From NCBI GenBank assembly GCA_964426545.1, contig CAYRQP010000016.1:1-48959 (forward strand): a stretch of DNA of 48,959 nucleotides, read 5' to 3'. The position numbers and the translations under genes were made by a program. The notes beneath the pieces are model-generated. The model had not been told where the DNA came from, searched no databases, and saw only the letters and a program-made list of their open reading frames with translations. Positions within the stretch are counted from its first letter, which is position 1. Every line of letters starts with the position of its first letter. This document shows positions 17,457 through 25,579 of the stretch, one piece after another. Source of the DNA: CAYRQP01 sp964426545 (GTDB lineage: Bacteria; Fermentibacterota; Fermentibacteria; Fermentibacterales; JCC-6).

Positions 17457-18488
17457 CTACTCCGAAACCAGTCTGTTCAATACTTCTCTGATGTCAATCT
17501 TGCCCGGGCATGCGGAAATACATCTTCCGCACCCTGTGCAGGCAATTACATCGGTTACATTGGGGAAATAATCGAATTTCTTGTCGAATCTGTTGCGGAG
17601 GCGCATCCAGAGTCTTGCTCTTGGGTTCTCACCACCTCCTACGCGGGCGAAATCCTTGATCATGCAGGAGTCCCAGATACGGAACCTGCCGTGTCCGGAA
17701 TCTGTTTTCTGATCATAAAGAAGGAAACAATGGCATGTTGGGCAAATTGTATTGCATGCTCCGCATTCGACACAGGTTTCTGCTGCGTCTTTCCAGAGTT
17801 CTTCTGAATCGTACTTGGCTTCTACAGCCCCGCTCAGTTTTTCATCTGCCGGAACACCGTTCTCTTCAATGTTCAAATTGACGGATTCCTTTACATGTGC
17901 CCTGAGAGCTTCAGCACCTTTAATCTGGTCGGGAGAAGCTTCTGAGAACAGATTCGAATACTTATCTATTTTGCTCTTACCTTTTTCCGAACCGGATTCT
18001 ACCAGATACCCTCCTTCGACTTCTGTGAGGTTGATGTCGTAATCTGCGGATGGATGCGGTTCGACACCGACAGCACAGCAGAAACAGGTATCGATGGATT
18101 CAGTGCAGTCTGCTGAGATAATAAGTCCCTCTTTGCGGTTTCTGATGTAAGTAGGGTCACCATACTCCTCGTCGAGGAAGACATGGTCGAGAATCCTGAA
18201 ACCTTTTAAGTCGCATGCTTTGACACCAACGATGCAAGGCGGCTTAGAATCTACGTTCGGCATGTCAGGTTTGTAATTATCTGCGACTTTTTCGCGACCG
18301 AGGAAATAGAAAGCCTTCAGGGGTTCCCATGAACGTACTTTTCCAATGATGGAGTTTTCGTCGAGAGTATCGCCGTTATACGAGCGGTATGTGATGGTCT
18401 CACCGGTTTGAGCAGGGAGGAATACCCTGTATTCTCCGGAAAGCCCTTCTAAAAATGAACACAGTTGATCTTTTTCAATAAAATTCAT
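17457..18488 (-). CDS. HydB/AsrA-like 4Fe-4S dicluster protein
   Basis: This 343-residue protein is related to sulfhydrogenase beta (HydB) and anaerobic sulfite reductase A. Two ferredoxin-type motifs lie in the C-terminal half: CVECGACNTICPTCHCF from Cys239 and CTGCGRCISACPG from Cys317. Other cysteines (GVKACDLKG, CFCCAVG) are in the central domain, as in the family. It would take electrons from or give them to the flavoprotein encoded next. It is the first gene of the 16-gene run. The ATG has no Shine-Dalgarno sequence and lies just 6 nt after a -10 element, so the transcript may be leaderless. Confidence 0.92.
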   Translation of the reverse strand: MNFIEKDQLCSFLEGLSGEYRVFLPAQTGETITYRSYNGDTLDENSIIGKVRSWEPLKAFYFLGREKVADNYKPDMPNVDSKPPCIVGVKACDLKGFRILDHVFLDEEYGDPTYIRNRKEGLIISADCTESIDTCFCCAVGVEPHPSADYDINLTEVEGGYLVESGSEKGKSKIDKYSNLFSEASPDQIKGAEALRAHVKESVNLNIEENGVPADEKLSGAVEAKYDSEELWKDAAETCVECGACNTICPTCHCFLLYDQKTDSGHGRFRIWDSCMIKDFARVGGGENPRARLWMRLRNRFDKKFDYFPNVTDVIACTGCGRCISACPGKIDIREVLNRLVSE

Positions 18489-18494
18489 AGCGGT

Positions 18495-18522
18495 AAACTA
18501 AAAAAAATATTTAAACTGTCAA
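18495..18522 (-). promoter_or_regulatory. Promoter of the hydrogenase operon
   Basis: On the minus strand, TTGACA (18522-18517) and TAGTTT (18500-18495) are separated by 16 nt containing an eight-T run. The hydB-like ATG begins 6 nt after the -10 box, so the expected transcription start coincides with the A of the ATG. A second TTGACA lies at 18565-18560, overlapping the slt stop codon, but lacks a good -10 partner. Confidence 0.65.
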
Positions 18523-18561
18523 GGGGTATCACATGAGTGAAATAGCATCAGAAAATACCTG

Positions 18562-20754
18562 TCAATCACTGTACAGATAATCATATATCCGCTGTGCGAA
18601 GTGCACTCTCTGAGTATAGCCGCGTGTTTCGTCATAGATGATTTTCATGAAAAACTCATCCGGAGCATAACCTGCCGCCCCCCATTCAAGAGCATTGTGG
18701 GGTCCCGCATTGTAGGATGCTGCCGTAACAACCGAGTTTCTGCCGAATAGTACATCCAGCCCGGAAATGTAGCAGATGCCGTATTCCAGGGAGACTTCCG
18801 GAGCATAGAGCCTGTCGGGGGAATAGTCGTCCCAGCCCTGCTCGACTGCTACATATTCGGAAGTGCTTGGAATCATCTGAATCAGTCCGCGCGCTCCTGC
18901 AACAGAATATGTCCAAGGTCTGAACATGCTCTCGTTCCGAACGATGCCCCAGATGAAATTCGGGGGAATATCGTATTCTTCACAGAGCGGTTCCACCAGT
19001 TCGGGCCATGCACGCTGGTAACGCATTTCCCATATCTCGACGGGTAAACCTGTGCTGGAGTCACCGATGTTCAGCAGTTTCCATGCCGAAGCCGGCCGTC
19101 TCTCCCATATCTCACTGTTGTAGTAAAAAACCGCCAGTTTTCCCGCATTGCCGACTTCGTCCTCGCCGCGGAAGAACTCACCCATGGCAAGTTCCCGCAG
19201 GCCGGCATCGACAAGGAAGAGTCCATTCAGGGATGCCTGGGGGGGCGCAGCAGGTTCGACTCCGCCTGCAATCATCCAGTCCGCAAGCGGCTGCGATGCG
19301 AAGGATGGTACATAGTCAGGCATTCCAAGGAGCTCACGCGCAAAATAGGCTGGAAGTGTACGGGGATATTCATCATTGAGTTCAGTCAGTATCTCTGCTC
19401 CCGCATCAGAATCACTTTCCAGCAGGATTTTCCCGAGCAGATACCGCGCTGACGAATGATAGGAGCTCGACTTCCTTCTGCCGATGAAGTCGTGAAGTTC
19501 GGAAACGGCTTCCCCTTCACGCCCCTCCTTCATAAGTGAAAAAGCAAGCAGGAAATGGCAGTCATCAACCAGAACGCTGACTGGATAATTATCGACAAGT
19601 TCACTGAGATAAGGTATTGCTTCACCGAACATGTCATTCTGAAAATATATATACCCTATATACCAGGAGGTATTGATGATGCGGTGGTGCTGCGGGAAAG
19701 TACGGTTGTATTCTTCTATGACATTAATCCCTGCACCGACTTCACCGATTTTCCCGTAGATTCGACCAAGGTTGATCATTACATCCGGTGCATCTTCTTC
19801 GTCCAGCCAGTTTTCTAAATAGTGTTCATACATGTCTATGGCACTCTGGTAGAAACCGAGTCTGCGTCTAGTCTGTGCTCCAAGATAGTATACGTGCGGG
19901 TCCGGATCCGATATCTCCAGTGCAAGTTCATACCCTTCATTCCATAGTCCGCCTGCGTAGAAAGCATCTGCAGCCCTGCATGCATTATCTCGATCCAAAA
20001 GTAACTCCGCTTTTACAGCATCGAATGCTGCGGCGTGAACAGGTGCGGCGGGCCACAGGTCAAAAGAGTAGAGTATATCATCCATATAGCCCTGAATATT
20101 ATTGTCGATCTTCGACATACCCCTGTAATGATATAAGACTGAAAGCAGTTCATCATCGTCACCTGACTCTGCAACTGAAATAACAGAGTCAGCCTTTTGA
20201 AGTTCACCGTTCTGCAGATATGCCCTGAAGTACAGTATAGTACGTTTGTCATCTGCACGAGCCGGCAATCCGCCGGAAACATGGGAAAGTGCCCGAAGAG
20301 CTGATTGCGGATCACCGTCTGAAAGAAGTGTATCGGCAAGAATAAGCGAGATGTATTCCGGGAGTATATATTCAGAACCGTTTTCGAGTTCGGTTAGTAT
20401 CCTGCCTGCTATTCCACTTCCACCGATCTGAAGTGCTCTGTATGGAGCAAGCGAATCTCCGCTCTCAAGGACAAGCCCCCCGCATATGACAGATGGACCA
20501 TCGAGAACCTGTACTGCTTTTTCCGTCAAACGAACCCGAACAGAGTCGCCCGGGTCGAGTGCAGCGGCTCCCATGATATAATAATCTGCTGCCTGGGCAT
20601 TATAGCCTGCTGCAGCAAGTGAGTCTCCCCTGCTCTCTGCAATAACACACAATTCACCAGGAGGAAGTGTTGAAATGTCTTCGATCTGGGGGAGTGCACT
20701 GCACGCAGCCAGGAAGAGTGAGAGAAGAATCAGACTGCGTATACCGGTTCTCAA
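18562..20754 (-). CDS. Slt70-like soluble lytic murein transglycosylase, lipoprotein with TPR-like repeats
   Basis: This enzyme cleaves peptidoglycan glycan strands with anhydromuramyl formation in the periplasm. The 730-residue protein begins with a lipoprotein signal (LFLAAC, lipid-bearing Cys18). It continues with about 550 residues of TPR-like alpha-helical repeats, and ends with an SLT domain from about residue 590: IVRNESMF with the catalytic Glu near 608, then GARGLIQMIPST and AASYNAGP. Helical superhelix plus C-terminal SLT is the Slt70 layout, though the lipid anchor differs from E. coli Slt. The start overlaps the upstream coiled-coil gene by 4 nt (ATGA). It is the last gene of a four-gene cell-wall operon. 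Confidence 0.92.
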   Translation of the reverse strand: MRTGIRSLILLSLFLAACSALPQIEDISTLPPGELCVIAESRGDSLAAAGYNAQAADYYIMGAAALDPGDSVRVRLTEKAVQVLDGPSVICGGLVLESGDSLAPYRALQIGGSGIAGRILTELENGSEYILPEYISLILADTLLSDGDPQSALRALSHVSGGLPARADDKRTILYFRAYLQNGELQKADSVISVAESGDDDELLSVLYHYRGMSKIDNNIQGYMDDILYSFDLWPAAPVHAAAFDAVKAELLLDRDNACRAADAFYAGGLWNEGYELALEISDPDPHVYYLGAQTRRRLGFYQSAIDMYEHYLENWLDEEDAPDVMINLGRIYGKIGEVGAGINVIEEYNRTFPQHHRIINTSWYIGYIYFQNDMFGEAIPYLSELVDNYPVSVLVDDCHFLLAFSLMKEGREGEAVSELHDFIGRRKSSSYHSSARYLLGKILLESDSDAGAEILTELNDEYPRTLPAYFARELLGMPDYVPSFASQPLADWMIAGGVEPAAPPQASLNGLFLVDAGLRELAMGEFFRGEDEVGNAGKLAVFYYNSEIWERRPASAWKLLNIGDSSTGLPVEIWEMRYQRAWPELVEPLCEEYDIPPNFIWGIVRNESMFRPWTYSVAGARGLIQMIPSTSEYVAVEQGWDDYSPDRLYAPEVSLEYGICYISGLDVLFGRNSVVTAASYNAGPHNALEWGAAGYAPDEFFMKIIYDETRGYTQRVHFAQRIYDYLYSD

Positions 20755-21878
20755 ATACCGTCTCCATATTCCTGAAGAGCACTTTCAATTCCCGGATGCC
20801 CGGGAGCAAGTTCCTTTGCCTTTTCCAAAAGTGAGACAGCATCTTTGTGCCTGTCGACAGAAGTGAGAGCCCGTGCAAGTACAAGCATCAGATCTGGTGA
20901 TCTATGCCTGTCACTCTCGAATACTCCCTTAAGAAATTCAACTGTCTCTTCTGCTCTATCTGTCTGTATCAAAATAGTTCCAAGCCCTGATAAGGCAGTG
21001 TCAAATTCCGGCTCTATTTCCAGGACTTTCCGGAATATTCTCTCTGCTCCTTCCGGATTGTCGAGAGCCGCTTCGACATGTGCCATGTTCGACAGGATTT
21101 CAGGACTTTCGGGTGACATATCCAGTGCTTCGGACAACAGGGATTCAGCTTCCCTGAAATCTCCGTTGTTGAAATAACTAATCGCCCTTCTGTTGAGGTC
21201 TTTCAGTTCATTGTCCTGAAGTTGCTCCCTATGCAGAGTGAGAAGTTCCGAGATTTCCGAGAGTTGCTCGATTTGCCGGTTTGATCGGTTTTCGACCTCT
21301 CCAAATGCTTCGCTGAGAATTGTAGCAGTCTCCTTCGCTGCGTCGGTTATTCCGGTTCCGATCTGCATGGAAAGTACCTCCATGTTTCCCGACAGTTCGT
21401 TTATGGTTTCGATAATGGATTCAGATCCTTCACGCGAAACATTGCCAAGGACAATTTCCACTGCCTTCATCGCATCGCACAGGGTAATTTCAAGTTGAGA
21501 ACTTGCTTCAACCATCCTCCCCGTGGCATCCTCGAGTTCATCTTTGAGCCGTATATGGTATTCTTCGATGGGTTTCTTCAATTCCGTCAGATTTCGGGTA
21601 ATATTTTCATCTCTCTGCTTCATCGAATCCTGCATTTCCCGTATCATGGTTCCGGACTTACTGTGGGTCGAATCCAGATGTTCATTGGTATCAATTACGA
21701 GTTTGGTCAGGATTTCCAGTTTTTCGGCAATACACGACAATGATGCTGTTTCCAAATCTCCGAGTTTGTCGTTTATCACCTGAATCGATTCCTTCAGTGA
21801 AGACACCGCTTCCAATATGCTTTCCATTACCTGTTGCTGAGAGTGTTCGCTCTCCGGCCTGCCTGAATCATCAGTCAT
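20751..21878 (-). CDS. Coiled-coil and TPR protein of unknown function
   Basis: I do not recognise a named family. The 375-residue protein has no signal peptide or membrane segment. Residues about 15-225 are charged and heptad-like, predicting long coiled coils. Residues about 228-370 contain four TPR units (for example AISYFNNGDFREAESLLSEA and DALSGLGTILIQ-like helices). It lies between two lytic transglycosylase genes and overlaps both neighbours (8 nt and 4 nt), so it is probably co-translated with them. A cytoplasmic scaffold or regulator for envelope work is possible, but this is inference. Confidence 0.8.
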   Translation of the reverse strand: MTDDSGRPESEHSQQQVMESILEAVSSLKESIQVINDKLGDLETASLSCIAEKLEILTKLVIDTNEHLDSTHSKSGTMIREMQDSMKQRDENITRNLTELKKPIEEYHIRLKDELEDATGRMVEASSQLEITLCDAMKAVEIVLGNVSREGSESIIETINELSGNMEVLSMQIGTGITDAAKETATILSEAFGEVENRSNRQIEQLSEISELLTLHREQLQDNELKDLNRRAISYFNNGDFREAESLLSEALDMSPESPEILSNMAHVEAALDNPEGAERIFRKVLEIEPEFDTALSGLGTILIQTDRAEETVEFLKGVFESDRHRSPDLMLVLARALTSVDRHKDAVSLLEKAKELAPGHPGIESALQEYGDGI

Positions 21879-24800
21879 CTTTCACCTTTTCCGATTCTGA
21901 ATGTTCCCTCTCCTTTGTAAAGGATTGCAGATGCAGTCCTGAAATAACTTCGGGAGATTTATCTTTTCCTGTATTTTCATGCAATCTGATCAAATTCGCT
22001 ATTTCGGGGTGTTCCTCTGCAAGATATCTTCGGAGTGCTGCTGTTTCCATGCTGCATCCCATGGACTGCAGTGCCCACACAAGCCTTAGAAGCATCTGTC
22101 TGTCCCCTGTCCGGTGATAACTTCCAATCCGGGTCGATACAGACTGAGCCCGGAAATTCAGCATCCACAGTGCTCTGGCTTTTTGGTCATCATATCCGTC
22201 TAAATCTTCATCTAAGCCTTCGAGTAGGGCAAGAGCCTTCACCGGGTCATTCAGTCGGAGCCATGCATCTGCTTCTTCGATACCGTCAGTTTCTGTTGAA
22301 GTAATAATAGAGTTAATATAAACATATTCCCTTATAATCTTATATGTATTGTCACTTCCGAAGGAACGGCATACCTGCACTGCTTCAGGCATCATATTGC
22401 CGTCAGCAAGTATTTTGACGACATCATTGGCATCTTCGGGACTGATTTCTCTTCCTTCGACCTCTGCAAGACATAGTTCGGCAAGTTTCCGGAGTGTTTC
22501 GGGTCCTGCATCTTCAAAGAGAGTGTTATCCCTCGAGAGTTCGATAAGCCTTTCAAGACTGACTCCAATCGAAAGGACAGATTCAGCTACTTCTTTTCTC
22601 TCTATGTCGGAGATTCCGGTAAAACCATCCGGCAGAAGTTTGGATAATCCCTTCTCAATGAGCCGAGAGTCGCTGACTGAGCGCCAGAAAGTCAGTGATT
22701 CCATTCGACCGGCTGCAGCCTCCTGAAGAAGCCTTTCTGATGCCATTTCATTCCAGGGGGGTTCGCCTTTGATGGACAATACAGCGAATATTTCCTCTGC
22801 ATACCCTGTGAGTTCCGCAGATAATGCAATCTCAGCCAATGCTGAGAGTGCTTCACCATCCTCCTTCGGCTTCCAGGTTTCCAGACAGCCATTGACTATT
22901 TTGCCGTTCAACGGAATCGTCTCAGACGGACATTCTGCAGCAGTACGAGAGAAGAGTTCAGCGTCGCAGATGGAAGCAGCATGGAGAACAGTCACTGAAC
23001 TGCCGAGAACACCGAGGTCGGCAATCGTGCCGCTGTGCCCTATTTCAGGGTTTGTATAAAGAGCACTGATTACATAATCGTCGATATCAGCATTCCTGTT
23101 TTCGATTCTTGCCAACCGCGCGGCGTGAAGCCACGCTTCACCTAGACCTGATATTTCCGCCATATGCAGGGCTGTTTCTGATAGCATCCCTGTCATTCCC
23201 GGATCGACATCTATCAGAACAGATGAATATCTTCTGAATCTCAGGAAATCCTCCTGTTCGACTGAAGCCTTTACCAGTACATTCAGGAGCGGGACCGAAC
23301 CGTTATGTGCCTTAAGCACCTTTTCTGCAAACTCGACCACACCTTCTTCTGAACACACCGGTTCGAGAACTTTTCCAACTTCATCGAGGTCGAGCAATGT
23401 GATTGCGGTTTTTGCAAGATATAGTCTTATTTCCGTCTCTATCGAGGGTGCCAGGGATATCATGCTCCTGAGGACGAATGCGGAAAGTCTGCTGTATTCC
23501 GGGTCATCGACCGTATTTTTCAGAAGAGCCAGTGCCTTTCTGTTCTGTCCTGCTGTAATCTGTCTGCACGATTCTGCAATTGCCGACAATACAGGGTCGT
23601 CGTTTTCGTTTTCGTCGAAAGAAGAGCCAGCAAGATACAGTTTCCCGTTCTCGAGCAGATATCTGAGCCGGAAATATGCACCTTCACTGCTGTTTTTCCA
23701 GTGAAGATCGTTCAGTAATTCGATCTTCCAATTTTCAGTACCGCCTACCCGCAGGAGTATCCCGCCTGTCATCCGTGAAGAATCTTCTCCTGTGAGCAAT
23801 GGAAGAACATCCTGTAATCCCATCTTGCCGAAAACATCATCCGGGAGATTCATTAATGTTCGTGCTATATACAGGTGGTAATCATGTCTTTCCGACGCAA
23901 TCCTGAAACACTCGGCAGCACTCGAAGTCTCGCCTTCCCTGATGTAGATCATACCCGCAACAAGGGAGCTGAAAGGCTCTGATGGAACAAAACCGACTTC
24001 ATCCAGGGCTTCACAAGTACCCGGATTCACATCGATGTGTCTCAGTATTTCCTGCCCCTGTGTGCAGATCTCTTCCCCGCCAAGCATCAGTATCAGCCAG
24101 TCCGATGCTGCTTTTCGTGTCATACCTGACTTCAGTCTCAGCAGAGCTCTTGCTTCCCGGAGAGCGGGAAATGCTGCAACCTGTTCTTCCAGCAGTTCGA
24201 AGACAGCCAGGCTCTTTTTCACAGATAGCCGGTCATCCCTGGCCAAAAGATGCTTAAGCGTTGCCGCTGCTTTCTCGAAGCGGCCGTTTTCCATCAGTAC
24301 AGCTGACAAAAATGAAAGCACTGAAGCATTTCTCCTGTCGCGGTTGATTAAGCTCTCTACCTGCAGGAATACCCAAGAAGGATCAGGTTTCAGCAATTTG
24401 GACAGGGCATTTATTGCGTTCTCCGGTGTACCGCTCGAAACCAGGTGAACTGAAAGTTTCCTGGAGAATCGGAAATCAGAATCCATTCCGTCATCTATTA
24501 CTCTTCTGACCATCTGCATGAGTTCACCTGTATCGGACTCATCCGCTTTCGAGAAAGCAAGGTCGAGAGATTCTCTTCCCCTGTTGTAATCTCCTGCCGT
24601 TATATAATAATCGGCAGTAAAGAGCAATGCTTTTGCATCGGCATCTGAATGCTGGGCAATTATCCTGACTGCATCGGTATATTCATCCCTGTCGAGGAAT
24701 TTATTCCTCCTACTTTTCAGGATTCGAAGAGCATCACTGAGTTTTTCAAGTTTCATGTAGAACGTGAAGAGAGCCGATGTGGAATAGACAGTATCATCAA

Positions 24801-25575
24801 GTGCAAACATCCGTTCTTCGACAATGGAAATTATTCGAAGCAGTTGTTCTTCCGACAGCACTTCGGATAACTTCCCAGTCTGAAACTCCCTCAGATACTC
24901 TCTTGCGTTTTCGAATTTTCCTGAGACGATCGAAATCCCGAGGAGTGCTATTCTGTCATCCGTTCCCAATCCGCTCTCACGGGCATTGATCCAATCTGCA
25001 AGAGCAGAGATGCTTCTGTGAGGAAACTCTATATCCCTAAACACTTTCCAGAGAATTTCAAGAGCCTCCGATGTTTCTTCACTGATATAACAGCAGAAAG
25101 CGTATGCCAGTATGGGAATCTGATTCGCCTGCGGGTGGATGCGTCCCGCTTTATTCCATACCCGCGAGACACCTTCTTTACTCTCAGCAATCACACCGTC
25201 AGTTGCCGAACCCCTTCCCTCCTGCATGATTGAAAGGGCAGCGTCGAAATTGTGTCTGTATAAATAATGAAGCCAAATTGTCTTCAGCAGTTTAGAAGAC
25301 AGGTTGAAATCGGAATAATATCTAACCAGTATCTCATTGATGTCGTCAGCCGAGGAACGATGAATTTTCATCGCCTTTTCGGCAAATTCGGCTGCAATAT
25401 CCGGGAAACCGATTTCGAGAAGAAATTCTGTCATCCGAAGAGAATTGCTTCCGTCTTCGAGAAAGAGTTCCTTCTCATCCTCGATGATTTCCTGAATTCG
25501 GGTCAGATTCCCATCTTCTGCATATTTCCTGAGTTTCTTCAGCAGCCTACCCGGATTTCTGTCAAATAACGGCAT
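21871..25575 (-). CDS. Giant helical-repeat (TPR-like) protein of unknown function
   Basis: This 1234-residue protein has no recognisable catalytic motif, signal peptide or membrane helix. Almost the entire length is alternating amphipathic helices with TPR/SEL1-like spacing. Typical fragments are AIRILKSRRNKFLDR-like and YYITAGDYNRGRESLDLAF, with many short Ala/Leu/Glu-rich helices. The sequence suggests a long solenoid for protein binding. It starts 4 nt after the LysM transglycosylase gene and overlaps the following coiled-coil gene by 8 nt. The context ties it to peptidoglycan remodelling or cell-envelope assembly, but no direct function can be read. It may be restricted to this lineage. 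Confidence 0.8.
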   Translation of the reverse strand: MPLFDRNPGRLLKKLRKYAEDGNLTRIQEIIEDEKELFLEDGSNSLRMTEFLLEIGFPDIAAEFAEKAMKIHRSSADDINEILVRYYSDFNLSSKLLKTIWLHYLYRHNFDAALSIMQEGRGSATDGVIAESKEGVSRVWNKAGRIHPQANQIPILAYAFCCYISEETSEALEILWKVFRDIEFPHRSISALADWINARESGLGTDDRIALLGISIVSGKFENAREYLREFQTGKLSEVLSEEQLLRIISIVEERMFALDDTVYSTSALFTFYMKLEKLSDALRILKSRRNKFLDRDEYTDAVRIIAQHSDADAKALLFTADYYITAGDYNRGRESLDLAFSKADESDTGELMQMVRRVIDDGMDSDFRFSRKLSVHLVSSGTPENAINALSKLLKPDPSWVFLQVESLINRDRRNASVLSFLSAVLMENGRFEKAAATLKHLLARDDRLSVKKSLAVFELLEEQVAAFPALREARALLRLKSGMTRKAASDWLILMLGGEEICTQGQEILRHIDVNPGTCEALDEVGFVPSEPFSSLVAGMIYIREGETSSAAECFRIASERHDYHLYIARTLMNLPDDVFGKMGLQDVLPLLTGEDSSRMTGGILLRVGGTENWKIELLNDLHWKNSSEGAYFRLRYLLENGKLYLAGSSFDENENDDPVLSAIAESCRQITAGQNRKALALLKNTVDDPEYSRLSAFVLRSMISLAPSIETEIRLYLAKTAITLLDLDEVGKVLEPVCSEEGVVEFAEKVLKAHNGSVPLLNVLVKASVEQEDFLRFRRYSSVLIDVDPGMTGMLSETALHMAEISGLGEAWLHAARLARIENRNADIDDYVISALYTNPEIGHSGTIADLGVLGSSVTVLHAASICDAELFSRTAAECPSETIPLNGKIVNGCLETWKPKEDGEALSALAEIALSAELTGYAEEIFAVLSIKGEPPWNEMASERLLQEAAAGRMESLTFWRSVSDSRLIEKGLSKLLPDGFTGISDIERKEVAESVLSIGVSLERLIELSRDNTLFEDAGPETLRKLAELCLAEVEGREISPEDANDVVKILADGNMMPEAVQVCRSFGSDNTYKIIREYVYINSIITSTETDGIEEADAWLRLNDPVKALALLEGLDEDLDGYDDQKARALWMLNFRAQSVSTRIGSYHRTGDRQMLLRLVWALQSMGCSMETAALRRYLAEEHPEIANLIRLHENTGKDKSPEVISGLHLQSFTKEREHSESEKVKDD

Positions 25576-25579
25576 CTTC

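Noticed and set aside
6589..18488. Reading the operon as respiratory complex I (nuo)
   Set aside because: The NuoD-like subunit keeps both CxxC NiFe ligand pairs, the NuoB-like subunit has the hydrogenase-type CxxC, NuoE/F/G are absent, and a full hyp set lies next to it.
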